Source: Pseudoflavonifractor capillosus (GTDB lineage Bacteria > Bacillota > Clostridia > Oscillospirales > Oscillospiraceae). From it: DNA of 64,000 nt. The position numbers were made by a program, and so were the translations under genes. Below, piece after piece: positions 51,012 to 59,289 of the stretch. The notes under the pieces were generated by a model. The model did no database searches, was not told the DNA's origin, and saw only the letters and a program-made list of their open reading frames with translations. Each line of letters starts with the position of its first letter. Position 1 is the first letter of the stretch. The stretch spans positions 62,001 to 126,000 of the forward strand of contig NZ_JACSNZ010000001.1 in the NCBI RefSeq assembly GCF_016902575.1. Reading direction: 5' to 3'.

Positions 51012-51662
51012 ATGTCATTGATCGTATTGAAAAACATTAAAAAGGAATATGGAAAAAACCAAATATTATTCAATGATTTATCTTTAAAGATAGAGCAAGG
51101 AGAATTTGTTGGCCTCATTGGAAAAAGCGGCGCAGGCAAAACAACACTTCTAAATATAATCGGACTGATTACCGATATATCGGCGGGAACAATAACGATT
51201 GGCAATTACAAAAATTTGTCTATGAAAAGCAAAAATGCTATGCTCCTTAGACGGCATACAATAGGTTATCTTTTTCAAAATTATGGGCTGGTTGAAGATG
51301 AAAGTGTATTATGGAATTTGAAACTGGCCCTTGAATATAAAAAAATAGGCAAAGGGGAGAAATTAAGAAAGATCAACAAGTATTTAAAGCAGTTTGGCTT
51401 GGATGATATGCTGAACAAAAAAATATATCAGTTGAGTGGAGGAGAGCAACAGAGGATTGCCATTATCAAATTGATTTTACAAGGAAGCAAAATTATATTA
51501 GCGGATGAACCTACATCGGGCCTTGATAAGAATAATGAAGCAATAGTTATGTCGCTGTTACAAAAATTAAATGAAAGAGGGGTCACTATAATCATGGTGA
51601 CTCACAACATGAACTTATGCGACTATTTTTCCAGAGTAATAGATGTAGAAAAATATAGGTAA
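51012..51662 (+). CDS. ABC ATPase of bacteriocin-export/immunity type
   Basis: 216 residues. Walker A GLIGKSGAGKTTLLN, signature LSGGEQQR, Walker B IILADEPTSGLD, H-loop VTHN. LolD/MacB-like size and pattern; the lactococcin 972-group ATPases are close in layout. With the FtsX-like gene it forms a two-gene system for bacteriocin export or self-protection. Confidence 0.9.
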   Translation: MSLIVLKNIKKEYGKNQILFNDLSLKIEQGEFVGLIGKSGAGKTTLLNIIGLITDISAGTITIGNYKNLSMKSKNAMLLRRHTIGYLFQNYGLVEDESVLWNLKLALEYKKIGKGEKLRKINKYLKQFGLDDMLNKKIYQLSGGEQQRIAIIKLILQGSKIILADEPTSGLDKNNEAIVMSLLQKLNERGVTIIMVTHNMNLCDYFSRVIDVEKYR

Positions 51663-51718
51663 AGTTGAAATCAAGTCAAAATTGTTATTGGGCAAACCAT
51701 GCCAAGCAAAATCGAAAC

Positions 51719-51746
51719 TATTCGCTGGATGAGAATAGAAAAATAG
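51719..51746 (+). pseudogene. 3'-end remnant of a winged-helix gene
   Basis: Reads TIRWMRIEK and stop TAG; the terminal RMRITK of copy 3 (48481-48499) is in the same frame, followed by the same terminator. Nucleotides 51728-51787 match 48481-48540 almost completely by eye. Only about nine codons remain, so the tail was left when the cargo was inserted. Confidence 0.68.
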
Positions 51747-51795
51747 AGGGATACGGCACTGAAGCTATGGCTTTGGTGCCGTATCCCTTTTCTTT
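51747..51795. terminator. Terminator, duplicate of that at 48500
   Basis: GGGATACGGCAC (51748-51759) pairs perfectly with GTGCCGTATCCC (51776-51787), then TTTTCTTT. Serves the plus-strand cargo and the convergent minus-strand gene. Confidence 0.88.
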
Positions 51796-51808
51796 ACTCA
51801 TGGGGTGT

Positions 51809-52297
51809 TTACTCCCTGCTTTCCATATCTTCATCACAGGAGGCTGCGTCCTCCAGCGCCTCGTATCCAAGAAAACTATTGGTGGAGAGAGCGGCGTCCA
51901 GATAGTCGTTTCCGACGGCAGGCCGGCTCCCTTTTTGAAAATAAAAGCGGTAGCGGGCGCCGATCTGGAACTTGGCGGTTTTGCTCAACAGCAAAGTGCG
52001 CTCCGACCCCTGTTCATCAATCAGCTGGATCTTGCGGTAACGACGCAGCATAGGGGTGCTGACACCGGCGCAGACCCCTTCCACCACTTCGTACTGGCCC
52101 CGGGCGGCGGTGCGCCATAGGCTGCTGCCCAGCACCAGAGAAGCGGCAAAAATAAGTCCACCCAGCACCAGAAGGATGCGGTCTGCGGTGACAGTGAAGA
52201 TCACAAGGCTGACTGCTATGCTGGCGATCCCGGCCAGGAATGTCAGCAGGATTTTGCGCCGCAGGACAAAGGGAAATTGGCTCCATTGGTTTTTCAT
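51809..52297 (-). CDS. Small membrane protein with C-terminal soluble domain, 162 aa
   Basis: Two adjacent transmembrane helices near residues 15-60 (ILLTFLAGIASIAVSLVIFT, then GLIFAASLVLG), then a cytoplasmic beta-rich domain (YEVVEGVCAGVSTP, YRKIQLIDEQGSE). No family recognised. It overlaps the upstream gene by 4 nt and continues the minus-strand backbone. A deleted copy exists at 48563-48630. Confidence 0.7.
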   Translation of the reverse strand: MKNQWSQFPFVLRRKILLTFLAGIASIAVSLVIFTVTADRILLVLGGLIFAASLVLGSSLWRTAARGQYEVVEGVCAGVSTPMLRRYRKIQLIDEQGSERTLLLSKTAKFQIGARYRFYFQKGSRPAVGNDYLDAALSTNSFLGYEALEDAASCDEDMESRE

Positions 52298-52995
52298 GTG
52301 CTGATCCTTTCAAAAATGATTTGCTGGCGCAGATACAGGTTGGCAACGGCCAGCGTTACCGCCTGGCTGCTCCGGCTGTTCTTCATCAGGCTGGCGATAT
52401 TCTGGCAGGTGGTTTCGCTGTCGCCGTACACCTTCTCCATCAGGACCCGCTCGCTGGGGAGGGAGAAGATATCCTGCTCCACACATTTGATGATCTCCGC
52501 AGTGGAAAGCAGGGCCTGCCGGGAAAGCCGCATGACGCGGGATTCATAGTCGGTTCGGCGGTCTTTGCGAAACAGCTTCAGCGCCTGCCCGACTGAAACG
52601 CGACGGCTGAATACCAGCTTCATAAACGATACGCCGCGCACCAGGGCAGAGCCGCTGGTGGGGATGATGCCCAGGGAACTCAACAGATCATACAGCGCAT
52701 CATATTCGGTCTCCCCGCAGCCGGAAACCAGCAGGCCGCGGGTAAGCAGGCGGTTCACGCAGTCATCCCAGGGCCGGCTGACAGCACCGCCCATAGATGA
52801 AGCTAGCTTATCGCACTGAAAAGAAATATCCTCCCACTTGGAGATCCGCCAATTCAGGGCAGTCCAAACGACCAGCTCCTGCATATCCACCATGTAGGGC
52901 TGACCGCCAAGGCGGATGACCGGGCAGGACCGGCCGCAGCCATTTGTTTCCCGCTCCAGACGGCCGATTGCAGTATATAAGTTTTTCTGTTCCAT
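52294..52995 (-). CDS. Hypothetical protein, 233 aa
   Basis: No family recognised. All-helical soluble protein with several Cys (CGRSCPVI, CDKLASSM, CVNRLLTRGLLVSGCGE). The middle part resembles a winged helix in hydrophobic pattern, without a clear motif. AAGGAGGCATTGATCG precedes the ATG. Coupled to the next membrane protein. Confidence 0.65.
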   Translation of the reverse strand: MEQKNLYTAIGRLERETNGCGRSCPVIRLGGQPYMVDMQELVVWTALNWRISKWEDISFQCDKLASSMGGAVSRPWDDCVNRLLTRGLLVSGCGETEYDALYDLLSSLGIIPTSGSALVRGVSFMKLVFSRRVSVGQALKLFRKDRRTDYESRVMRLSRQALLSTAEIIKCVEQDIFSLPSERVLMEKVYGDSETTCQNIASLMKNSRSSQAVTLAVANLYLRQQIIFERIST

Positions 52996-53054
52996 CGATC
53001 AATGCCTCCTTATATATATCCTTTACTGCGGGAAGGCCGTGGTTTTCAACAAAA

Positions 53055-53630
53055 TCAAAGCAGGCTTGCCAGAAAGCGGGGGTCACTGCGCAACTTGGCG
53101 ACCGAGCGCGAGATCCATGCACCCACATGGGAGGGCGGAACCTGGTAGAGTTCCGCAATATCCGTGACCCGCATCCCCTGGAGCTTGAGCGCCAGAGCCT
53201 CAATCCCAAGCCGGGCCACACCGTCATAGTCCTGCTTGCTGGTCTCCAGAAGCGACAGCGTTTCCATCAGGGACACTTGGGCGTCAAAAGCGTCGGACTG
53301 CGGCTCCAGGGCCTCGCCGTCAGCGGCCAGTTCCCCATGCTCCCCAATAATGAGCCGGCTGAACATCTTGCCCCTGTTGCAGATCGTCCGGCAATAGGAC
53401 AGAAGCCCGTTTTTTACGACTGTTTTGGCGTAGGTGGCAAACTGTGCCCGCCCATCGTCCTTATAGGTGGCCGCGGCTTTGCAGAGCCAGACGCACCCCT
53501 CCTGGAACAGATCGCTGTACTCCAGGCCGCAGATAGTCGGATTCACATGGATATAATCGCAGATCACCCAATGCACCACCGGCAGGTTTTGAGCAACGAG
53601 TTCCTGCTGCTGTTTCGTCAGGCTGGTCAT
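53055..53630 (-). CDS. Sigma-70-family factor of the element
   Basis: 191 residues. Region 2 motif YSDLFQEGCVWLCKAAATYK, then AQFATYAKTVVKNGLLSYCR, and C-terminal region 4 MRVTDIAELYQVPPSHVGAW. Similar in shape to phage and element sigma factors that switch on late or transfer genes, here possibly the Tad operon. Located upstream of no terminator on the minus strand, so it may be cotranscribed with the zinc-finger gene before it. Confidence 0.85.
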   Translation of the reverse strand: MTSLTKQQQELVAQNLPVVHWVICDYIHVNPTICGLEYSDLFQEGCVWLCKAAATYKDDGRAQFATYAKTVVKNGLLSYCRTICNRGKMFSRLIIGEHGELAADGEALEPQSDAFDAQVSLMETLSLLETSKQDYDGVARLGIEALALKLQGMRVTDIAELYQVPPSHVGAWISRSVAKLRSDPRFLASLL

Positions 53631-53644
53631 TTGCTCACCTCCCG

Positions 53645-54061
53645 TCAGGCTGCCGCCTGTCCGGCGGCGGGAGGAGCTGAGGCCTGCCTACAGAGGCGGA
53701 CGACCTCATCGCACATCCATTCGGAAAACTGGCCGATATGGGCCTGCCGTTCATCCAGCCCCAGCTTTGCCTGGAGCCAGATGTAGACCTCCCATTTTTC
53801 CATGTGCCGGCTCTGCTGCAGCTGCTCCAATGCCCGGTGCGCCAAAATGCGCTTGTGCCGGAGATCTCCATTTGCCAAAGTGCCCATAGGCCGGTGCGTC
53901 CTGTCATGGGCGCTCACATAGGCATCGCAGGCGGGCCAGCGGTCGCAGAGATAGAGAAATTTCCCCTGGGAGCGGCGGTTCAAGCCGTAAACCACGCTGG
54001 CCGGGCGGAGAGAGGCATTGGCATGGCAATAAGGACATTTGATCTGTTTTTGCTTCATCAT
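53645..54061 (-). CDS. DUF3268-type zinc-finger protein
   Basis: 138 residues. KCPYCHANASL, VVYGLNRRSQGKFLYLCDRW, PACDAYVSAHDRT, and PMGTLANGDLRHKR match the DUF3268 zinc-finger domain, a mobile-element family of unknown function with CxxC and CxxxxxC metal ligands. The final 50 residues are helical. Fourteen nt before the sigma-like gene. Confidence 0.82.
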   Translation of the reverse strand: MMKQKQIKCPYCHANASLRPASVVYGLNRRSQGKFLYLCDRWPACDAYVSAHDRTHRPMGTLANGDLRHKRILAHRALEQLQQSRHMEKWEVYIWLQAKLGLDERQAHIGQFSEWMCDEVVRLCRQASAPPAAGQAAA

Positions 54062-54121
54062 AAAATCATCACCTCCAAAGACGCGCCAAAGACGGCGCGA
54101 TGACGTCTTTCTGTGTAAAAA

Positions 54122-54469
54122 TCAGCTGTTCTGGCTGCAGCTGGAGTCCAGACAAAGCTGCCTGAGCGTACAAGCGGCAGGGTCCGGCGCATGCCATTCG
54201 ATGTACTTGGAAAAAGCGGCGTCAAAGGAGCGGCGCGACAGGACGGCACTGCACTCGGTAGGTTCTACCTCCTCGCCGGTTAGCTCATGTACGGTTTCCG
54301 CAGGCAGAAGCATGACCTGCCCGCACTCATCCACTGTCAGCAGGAATCCGGAACAGGGCTTCTCCCGGCCATACATACAGGCATCGCAGCCACAGCTGAC
54401 AAAGATGGCATTGCGCCAGTTCCCACGAACGGCCCGCAGAAAGGAATAAAATTTGCAGGATGTTTTCAT
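54122..54469 (-). CDS. Hypothetical Cys-rich protein, 115 aa
   Basis: No family recognised. MKTSCKFYSFLRAVRGNWRN, then SCGCDACMYGREKPCSGF: CxCxxC with a further Cys suggests a metal site. Pairs of Cys recur at the C terminus (CTLRQLCLDSSC). GGAGGTAGAGG precedes the ATG. Confidence 0.58.
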   Translation of the reverse strand: MKTSCKFYSFLRAVRGNWRNAIFVSCGCDACMYGREKPCSGFLLTVDECGQVMLLPAETVHELTGEEVEPTECSAVLSRRSFDAAFSKYIEWHAPDPAACTLRQLCLDSSCSQNS

Positions 54470-54502
54470 CCTCTACCTCCAATAGTCGTTTTTTGAGAAA
54501 AT

Positions 54503-54548
54503 AAAAAAGCGGGGACCAGCTGTGGATGTCCACAGGCTGATCCCCGCT
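54503..54548 (-). terminator. Terminator after the pilin-like gene
   Basis: AGCGGGGA (54509-54516) pairs with TCCCCGCT (54541-54548), with inner CTGTGGATGTCCACAG; T run of six on the minus strand. Confidence 0.9.
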
Positions 54549-54572
54549 GACGGCATTTAAGCGAACAAGCCC

Positions 54573-54803
54573 TTAGTTGGCCGCGCCAAACAGGCCCTCG
54601 ATCTCCTGCGTGATCCGGGGGATGACCGTATCGTTGAAGATGAGGGTCAGGGCCGCCAGCAGCAGGGCGCCCAGCACAACGGCGATGATGATTTTGACCG
54701 CATCAGAGATGTAGAAATCGCCGCGCTGGTTGGAGAGCGCCATACGGGCCCGAAGCGCGAGGCCGTTCGCTTTGCTGCGGATGCAGCTGGTAAACTTCTT
54801 CAT
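54573..54803 (-). CDS. Small single-helix membrane protein (DUF6133-like; possible Flp-type pilin)
   Basis: 76 residues: basic N terminus of about 25 residues, QRGDFYISDAVKIIIAVVLG followed by a long hydrophobic helix, and a short amphipathic tail. The layout (basic leader, Gly, hydrophobic N-terminal helix) resembles class III/Flp prepilins, and it lies just downstream of TadC/TadB/CpaF-type genes, so it is a candidate major pilin. Glu at the +5 position is not evident, so DUF6133 with other function remains open. AGGAGGTATTTCC precedes the ATG. Confidence 0.65.
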   Translation of the reverse strand: MKKFTSCIRSKANGLALRARMALSNQRGDFYISDAVKIIIAVVLGALLLAALTLIFNDTVIPRITQEIEGLFGAAN

Positions 54804-54854
54804 GGAAATACCTCCTGTAAATGTGATATTGGATTTGGGTATGGTTATGGCCGG

Positions 54855-55001
54855 TCAGGACCGGCGGATAGGCTTGAGCAGGCTGTTTTTGTTGGAGCGG
54901 GGCCTGTCCGGATACGCTTTCGGCTTCTGGCGCAAAAGCAACCGGAACCGGCGCCGCCGCCCATCTTCGCCGTCAGGCGGAATATACTTTTTCTTCGACA
55001 T
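54855..55001 (-). CDS. Small basic protein, 48 aa
   Basis: MSKKKYIPPDGEDGRRRRFR then LLLRQKPKAYPDRPRS: strongly basic, no membrane segment. AGGAGAAATCC precedes the ATG, and it fills the gap between the pilin-like and TadC-like genes on the same strand. No family known. Confidence 0.58.
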   Translation of the reverse strand: MSKKKYIPPDGEDGRRRRFRLLLRQKPKAYPDRPRSNKNSLLKPIRRS

Positions 55002-55199
55002 GGATTTCTCCTGTTCAGACGGTAGGTTCAAGGCCGGCCTGGGAGCAGGCCGGCCCTGGAGGAATGGATGAAAGGCAGCCGGTATAACGGCTGCTATGGG
55101 AACCCACTGCGGTACAAAGCATCACCTCCATCGTAGATTCGCTCCCGGGTGGGAGCGGGTATATGGAAAGCCCACACCAGAGGCGTGGGCGGATACCTG

Positions 55200-56078
55200 T
55201 CAGCCGAAGAAAGCGCCCAGGGAACTCATGACCTCGGTGCAGAGGACCACCAGATAGATGATCATAATGCAAATGAGCATCATCATGGAGTAACGCTGGA
55301 TCTTCTTGGGGCGCTTGGCCGCTTCCTTTTTCAGATTGTTCTGCTCGATCTGCCTCATGTCAAAGCAGATCATCTTGAAATACATCCGCTGGTCGTCGCC
55401 GCGAAGCACGCCGATCAGGCCGCGGATTACATCGGACAGCATGGGGCTGCCAATGCGGGTTTCAAAACGGATCAGGGCATTCTCATAGTTGCCGGTTTTC
55501 ATGTCGGCAATGGTCTGGTCCAGCTCTGCGCCGAAGTCCTTGCCCGCTACCCGGCGGTAAGAGGTAAGGATCTTCAGCACATCCCGGTCGTTCTCCAGGT
55601 TCTGCCCAATGGTCAGGGCGAACCGGGGGATCTCGCTTTCAATGAGCTTGCGGCGCTTCTTAACGAAATCGAAGACGCTGTAATAGGTCGAGAACCACAG
55701 CGCCACCGCAAGCCCGATCAGTACGGGAACCATCAGCGGCACCAGAAACACCATCAGGATAGAACAAAGGCCGACGGCGCCCGCCGTGACCCAGGCCCGG
55801 GCCGTGTAGATCTCCGGCGTCAGTTCCAGGCCGGCAATATCCAGCGCCCGCTGCAGCTTGTTCCGCTTGAGCTTATCCAGCTTCAGGTACGGGGCGATCA
55901 GTCCGGCGATTTTGGTGATGTAGACATCCAGCAGTTTCTCGGCCTTTACGCCCTGCTGCTTGCGGGCCAGCATCATCATGCGGGAGGTCTTCTTTGTGGG
56001 AATATCCACAAAGGCGCAGGTCAGATTGTAGGTGGCAAAACTAAAGAAGATGATTGCCACAAGTGCCAAAAGGGTCAT
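55200..56078 (-). CDS. TadC-like type II/IV secretion F-family membrane protein
   Basis: 292 residues. T2SSF-type domain with C-terminal helices and the cytoplasmic segment YENALIRFETRIGSPMLSDV then RGLIGVLRGDD, typical of the TadB/TadC inner-membrane platform of Tad (Flp) pilus systems. It follows a TadB-like gene by an overlap (ATGA at 56075-56078), the usual order tadA-tadB-tadC. Confidence 0.85.
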   Translation of the reverse strand: MTLLALVAIIFFSFATYNLTCAFVDIPTKKTSRMMMLARKQQGVKAEKLLDVYITKIAGLIAPYLKLDKLKRNKLQRALDIAGLELTPEIYTARAWVTAGAVGLCSILMVFLVPLMVPVLIGLAVALWFSTYYSVFDFVKKRRKLIESEIPRFALTIGQNLENDRDVLKILTSYRRVAGKDFGAELDQTIADMKTGNYENALIRFETRIGSPMLSDVIRGLIGVLRGDDQRMYFKMICFDMRQIEQNNLKKEAAKRPKKIQRYSMMMLICIMIIYLVVLCTEVMSSLGAFFG

Positions 56079-57007
56079 GCGCCGTCACCTCCGTATTCAA
56101 TGGGCTTGCTCAGCTTCATGATCTGCGTCAGGGCAAAGAGAATAATGGCCGCGCAGATCGCCAGGGCAATTTTGCCGGGTGTGGTGAAGATGAGCGTATG
56201 GAACCAGTCTTCGTTGAGGAAGTAAAGCAGCGGCACATTGGCGACCACCAGGAACATCATCGTGATGGCCTCACGGCGCGGGCCCTGCATCATGGCCTCC
56301 AGCTCAGACTGCACCACGCGCACATCGCTGAACTTCTGGGCGATGGTGGGCAGCGTGTTTTTCATGGAGCGGTCAGACTGGCACTGAATGAGGATGTTGC
56401 ACCACTCATGAAATACCCGGTTGGGGACCTTCATCTTCAGCGAGTTGATGGCGCTGGTCAGGTTGGCGTTGATCAGTTCCGCCTCGTACACAAATGCCTC
56501 GAAGTTGGCCTTCACCGGCTCATTGATGTAGGGCAGGTTTTCCTTGACCGCCCGGATCAGGTCCTCCGTGCGAAGGTAGGAGGTGGTGATGATGGAGATA
56601 GCGGTCTCCAGCTCCTCATTCAGATGCTTCTTGTAGCTGGCAGCTGTGCTGCGCAGATACCAGATGGGTGCCAGCGAAAAGCCAATGCCCAGGATCGGCA
56701 CCATATACACATTGTTGATAAGCAGCGCCAGTACAGCGCCCACCGCAAACAGGATCAGCGACAGCCGCTTGACCGCCTCATAGCGGTCGGAGCGGCCGGT
56801 GCCTTTCAAAATCTGCTTCAGCTCATAGTCCTGGTTGAAGAAGCCCTTGGCGGGCGTACCCATCAGGACATTGAGTTCGTCAGACAGAGTAGCTGCCTTG
56901 CGCTGGGAGCGGAACAGGGCGTCGATGAAATCCCCCGGCCGCACGCCGAACAGGGCCAGGAGGCCCGCGCTGATCAGCGCAAAGCAAATGATGTAGATCC
57001 ACTGCAA
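56075..57007 (-). CDS. TadB-like type II/IV secretion F-family membrane protein
   Basis: 310 residues from a TTG at 57007, with GGAGGTGGATTAAAGG in front. N-terminal helix, then cytoplasmic region, T2SSF signature-like stretch AETAISIITTSYLRTEDLIR region, C-terminal helices (LVVANVPLLYFL, IALAICAAIILFAL). Platform partner of the TadC-like protein. Starts 4 nt before the CpaF gene's stop end in sequence, so translation is linked. Confidence 0.83.
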   Translation of the reverse strand: MQWIYIICFALISAGLLALFGVRPGDFIDALFRSQRKAATLSDELNVLMGTPAKGFFNQDYELKQILKGTGRSDRYEAVKRLSLILFAVGAVLALLINNVYMVPILGIGFSLAPIWYLRSTAASYKKHLNEELETAISIITTSYLRTEDLIRAVKENLPYINEPVKANFEAFVYEAELINANLTSAINSLKMKVPNRVFHEWCNILIQCQSDRSMKNTLPTIAQKFSDVRVVQSELEAMMQGPRREAITMMFLVVANVPLLYFLNEDWFHTLIFTTPGKIALAICAAIILFALTQIMKLSKPIEYGGDGA

Positions 57008-57010
57008 CCT

Positions 57011-58387
57011 TTAATCCACCTCCTTCGGGGCGTCCATGAACTCCGCCAGCTCCTTATTGGAGATGCCGTTGTCAAGGAGCCGTTTTTTCAAAGTATCCGA
57101 GATCAGGCCCACCTTCCGGTGATGGCCCACTACATGGATCTCTCCCTTTTCATCGGTCACATTGTCCTCCACCTCAAACTTGTAGAGCGTGTGGGAAATG
57201 AGCTGTCCGTCCCGGTAGTCCTCGCCCTCCAGAATCTCCATGATCTTACGGGAACGGTCTTCCAGCTGCTTGGTAAATACCACGATGGGATAGGCCTCCA
57301 CCATGATCTCCATGAGCACGGCGTCGTCCATGCTGTATTTGCGCTTGGCGAGGGTCATCATCCTGCGGTAAGTGCTGTTGCAGGAATTGGAGTGGATGGT
57401 GGTGCAGACGGTATGGCCGGTGCGGGAGCTCTCGGCGGCCGACAGGCTCTCTGCGGCGGACCGCATCTCGCCGACGCCGATGACATTGGGATGTTTGCGC
57501 AGCACCCGCTCCAAAAGAAAGTCCTGGTTGATGTTCAGTGCCGGATTTTCGCTGGGCCGGGTCAGCAGGTGAATGACGGAGTTTAAGATATTCCCGTTTT
57601 CATCCCGCTTGACCAGATCAAACTCACGGCTGCCTTCCTCTATGGTGATAAGGCGCTGGTTGTTGGGTACATTGGAGAGCAGCCAGGCCATGATGGTGGT
57701 CTTGCCGGAGCCGGTGGAGCCCGCAATGCACACGCTGACGCCATACCGGATGCAGGCCATCAGGAAGTGAAGCATCTCTGCGGTGGCGCTGCCGGAATCC
57801 AGCAGCTTCTGCTCGGAGACTGTCTGCTGGTTGACGATACGGATGGAGGCGTTGATCCCCACATCCGGGTCTACAATGGGCGTCTTGTCCACAGAGATAC
57901 GGATGTTTTTGTCCAGAAAGCCCACCACACTGGGCATGGTGTCGTCAATGACCATGCCGCAGGCATTGAGCATACGGCGCACCACATCAATGGCGTGCTG
58001 CGGGGAGGAAAACTTATCCGGGATCTTGATGCTGCGCCCGCCGGCCTCGATCACTTCGATGTCGTTGTAGGCGTTGATGTTGACTTCCTCAATGCCGGGC
58101 TTGTAGATCCACTTCTTGAGGAAGGAGTACCCGGCCATATCCTCATAGAGCTTTTCACACAGTTCTTCGGTAGTCAGCCCTTCGATGGCGTATTTCCGCT
58201 TGACGATGTACTGTACCATCAGCTCTTTGAGCAGTGTGGTGGCCCGCTCGGCGTTGCCCTCGCCGGCCTCAGCAATGGTGGAGGCGTGATTTTCAGCAAA
58301 ATACCGCTGCACATCCTCCAGCACCTGGTCATAGGTCAGGTCCTGGTTGGCCGCCGGCGCGAAGAATATGTCGTTGAGATTATTCAT
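57011..58387 (-). CDS. cpaF: CpaF/TadA-family secretion ATPase
   Basis: 458 residues from the ATG at 58387. Walker A CIAGSTGSGKTTIM (nt about 57695-57725), Asp and His boxes, RKHPNVIGVGEMRSAAES (Walker B region) and TVCTTIHSNSC. Powers assembly of Tad/Flp pili. Overlaps the upstream CpaE-like gene by 8 nt. Length and motifs complete. Confidence 0.93.
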   Translation of the reverse strand: MNNLNDIFFAPAANQDLTYDQVLEDVQRYFAENHASTIAEAGEGNAERATTLLKELMVQYIVKRKYAIEGLTTEELCEKLYEDMAGYSFLKKWIYKPGIEEVNINAYNDIEVIEAGGRSIKIPDKFSSPQHAIDVVRRMLNACGMVIDDTMPSVVGFLDKNIRISVDKTPIVDPDVGINASIRIVNQQTVSEQKLLDSGSATAEMLHFLMACIRYGVSVCIAGSTGSGKTTIMAWLLSNVPNNQRLITIEEGSREFDLVKRDENGNILNSVIHLLTRPSENPALNINQDFLLERVLRKHPNVIGVGEMRSAAESLSAAESSRTGHTVCTTIHSNSCNSTYRRMMTLAKRKYSMDDAVLMEIMVEAYPIVVFTKQLEDRSRKIMEILEGEDYRDGQLISHTLYKFEVEDNVTDEKGEIHVVGHHRKVGLISDTLKKRLLDNGISNKELAEFMDAPKEVD

Positions 58388-59183
58388 CGGCGTCATCCTC
58401 CTCGAACTCGTCCACGTCGTCCGCATCCTCTGCCGCCTGCTCGGCCAGTTCCATCTGCTCCAAAGCGTCCAGCACCTTGCTAAGTGAGGCGGTGTACTTG
58501 GGATTGCAGTATTTGATGGCCTGGAACATCCCGCCCTCAGTGGCGCAGCGGTCGATCTCCTTACCATAGGGCAGAAGGCCGTCAAAGCCGCCGATGATAT
58601 AGCCCATTTCATCCAGGGCGTGGAAGGGGCGGGCCATGCCGGCGAAGGTCATGTGCTGGTCATAGTGGAAACGGCCATCCACCAGCAGGGGCTGATGGGC
58701 TTTCAGGTAGTTGACGCCTTTCAGGTCGGGGGTGAGCAGGCGGATGACCAGATCGCCGGACTCAATCGCCGCCGGGGTAAACACATTGGTCATGTTGGAA
58801 CTGCAGTCCAGGATGACGAAATCCACCAGCTTTGCGGCAGCGTTGACCAGCTGGAGTACCATAGCATACTTGACTTCCGGATAGCTCAGCGGATTCTCAC
58901 CGGCGGAATAGCCCATCAGGCCGATGAAAGGATAGCTTTTGAGCACCGTGACATGGCTTGCCACCAGCGTGGTGTCGATCTCTACGCTGCTCAGGACCTG
59001 CCCCACCGAGGCGTTGGTCTGAATGATCTGCTCCGGCAGCCAGACCGGGAGCATGGGGACGCTGATCTCCGCATTGATGATGATGGCTTTCCGCTTGTCG
59101 CGGGTCAGGGCTTTTGCCAGGATGCAGGAAAACATACTTTTCCCGCTCCCCGGGCTGCCCCAGACAGTAATGACTTTTCCCAT
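58380..59183 (-). CDS. CpaE/TadZ-like P-loop ATPase
   Basis: 267 residues. ATG at 59183 (AAAGGAGTTTCCT upstream). MinD/ParA-like deviant Walker A VWGSPGSGKSMF, IIINAEISVPM, DFVILDCSSNMTNVF. CpaE/TadZ proteins place the pilus machinery at its site. Highly acidic C terminus (DDVDEFEEDDADE). First gene of the CpaF-TadB-TadC run, with an independent plus-strand gene now lying upstream. Confidence 0.85.
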   Translation of the reverse strand: MGKVITVWGSPGSGKSMFSCILAKALTRDKRKAIIINAEISVPMLPVWLPEQIIQTNASVGQVLSSVEIDTTLVASHVTVLKSYPFIGLMGYSAGENPLSYPEVKYAMVLQLVNAAAKLVDFVILDCSSNMTNVFTPAAIESGDLVIRLLTPDLKGVNYLKAHQPLLVDGRFHYDQHMTFAGMARPFHALDEMGYIIGGFDGLLPYGKEIDRCATEGGMFQAIKYCNPKYTASLSKVLDALEQMELAEQAAEDADDVDEFEEDDADE

Positions 59184-59214
59184 AGGAAACTCCTTTCCCA
59201 AGGGTGGAATGCCC

Positions 59215-59242
59215 TTGACTTTTTGCAAAACAAATGTATAAT
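59215..59242 (+). promoter_or_regulatory. Promoter of the DUF234-type ATPase gene
   Basis: TTGACT (59215-59220), 16-bp spacer, TATAAT (59237-59242); the -35 is close to the divergent CpaE-like start. Confidence 0.72.
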
Positions 59243-59289
59243 ATAAGATAGATTATCATAAAATGAATTATGATAAAGGAGGCGTTAAC

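Noticed and set aside
56054-57586. Plus-strand open frame of 510 codons opposite the TadB-like and CpaF genes
   Set aside because: Mirror of two well-supported genes, no motif and no start signal.
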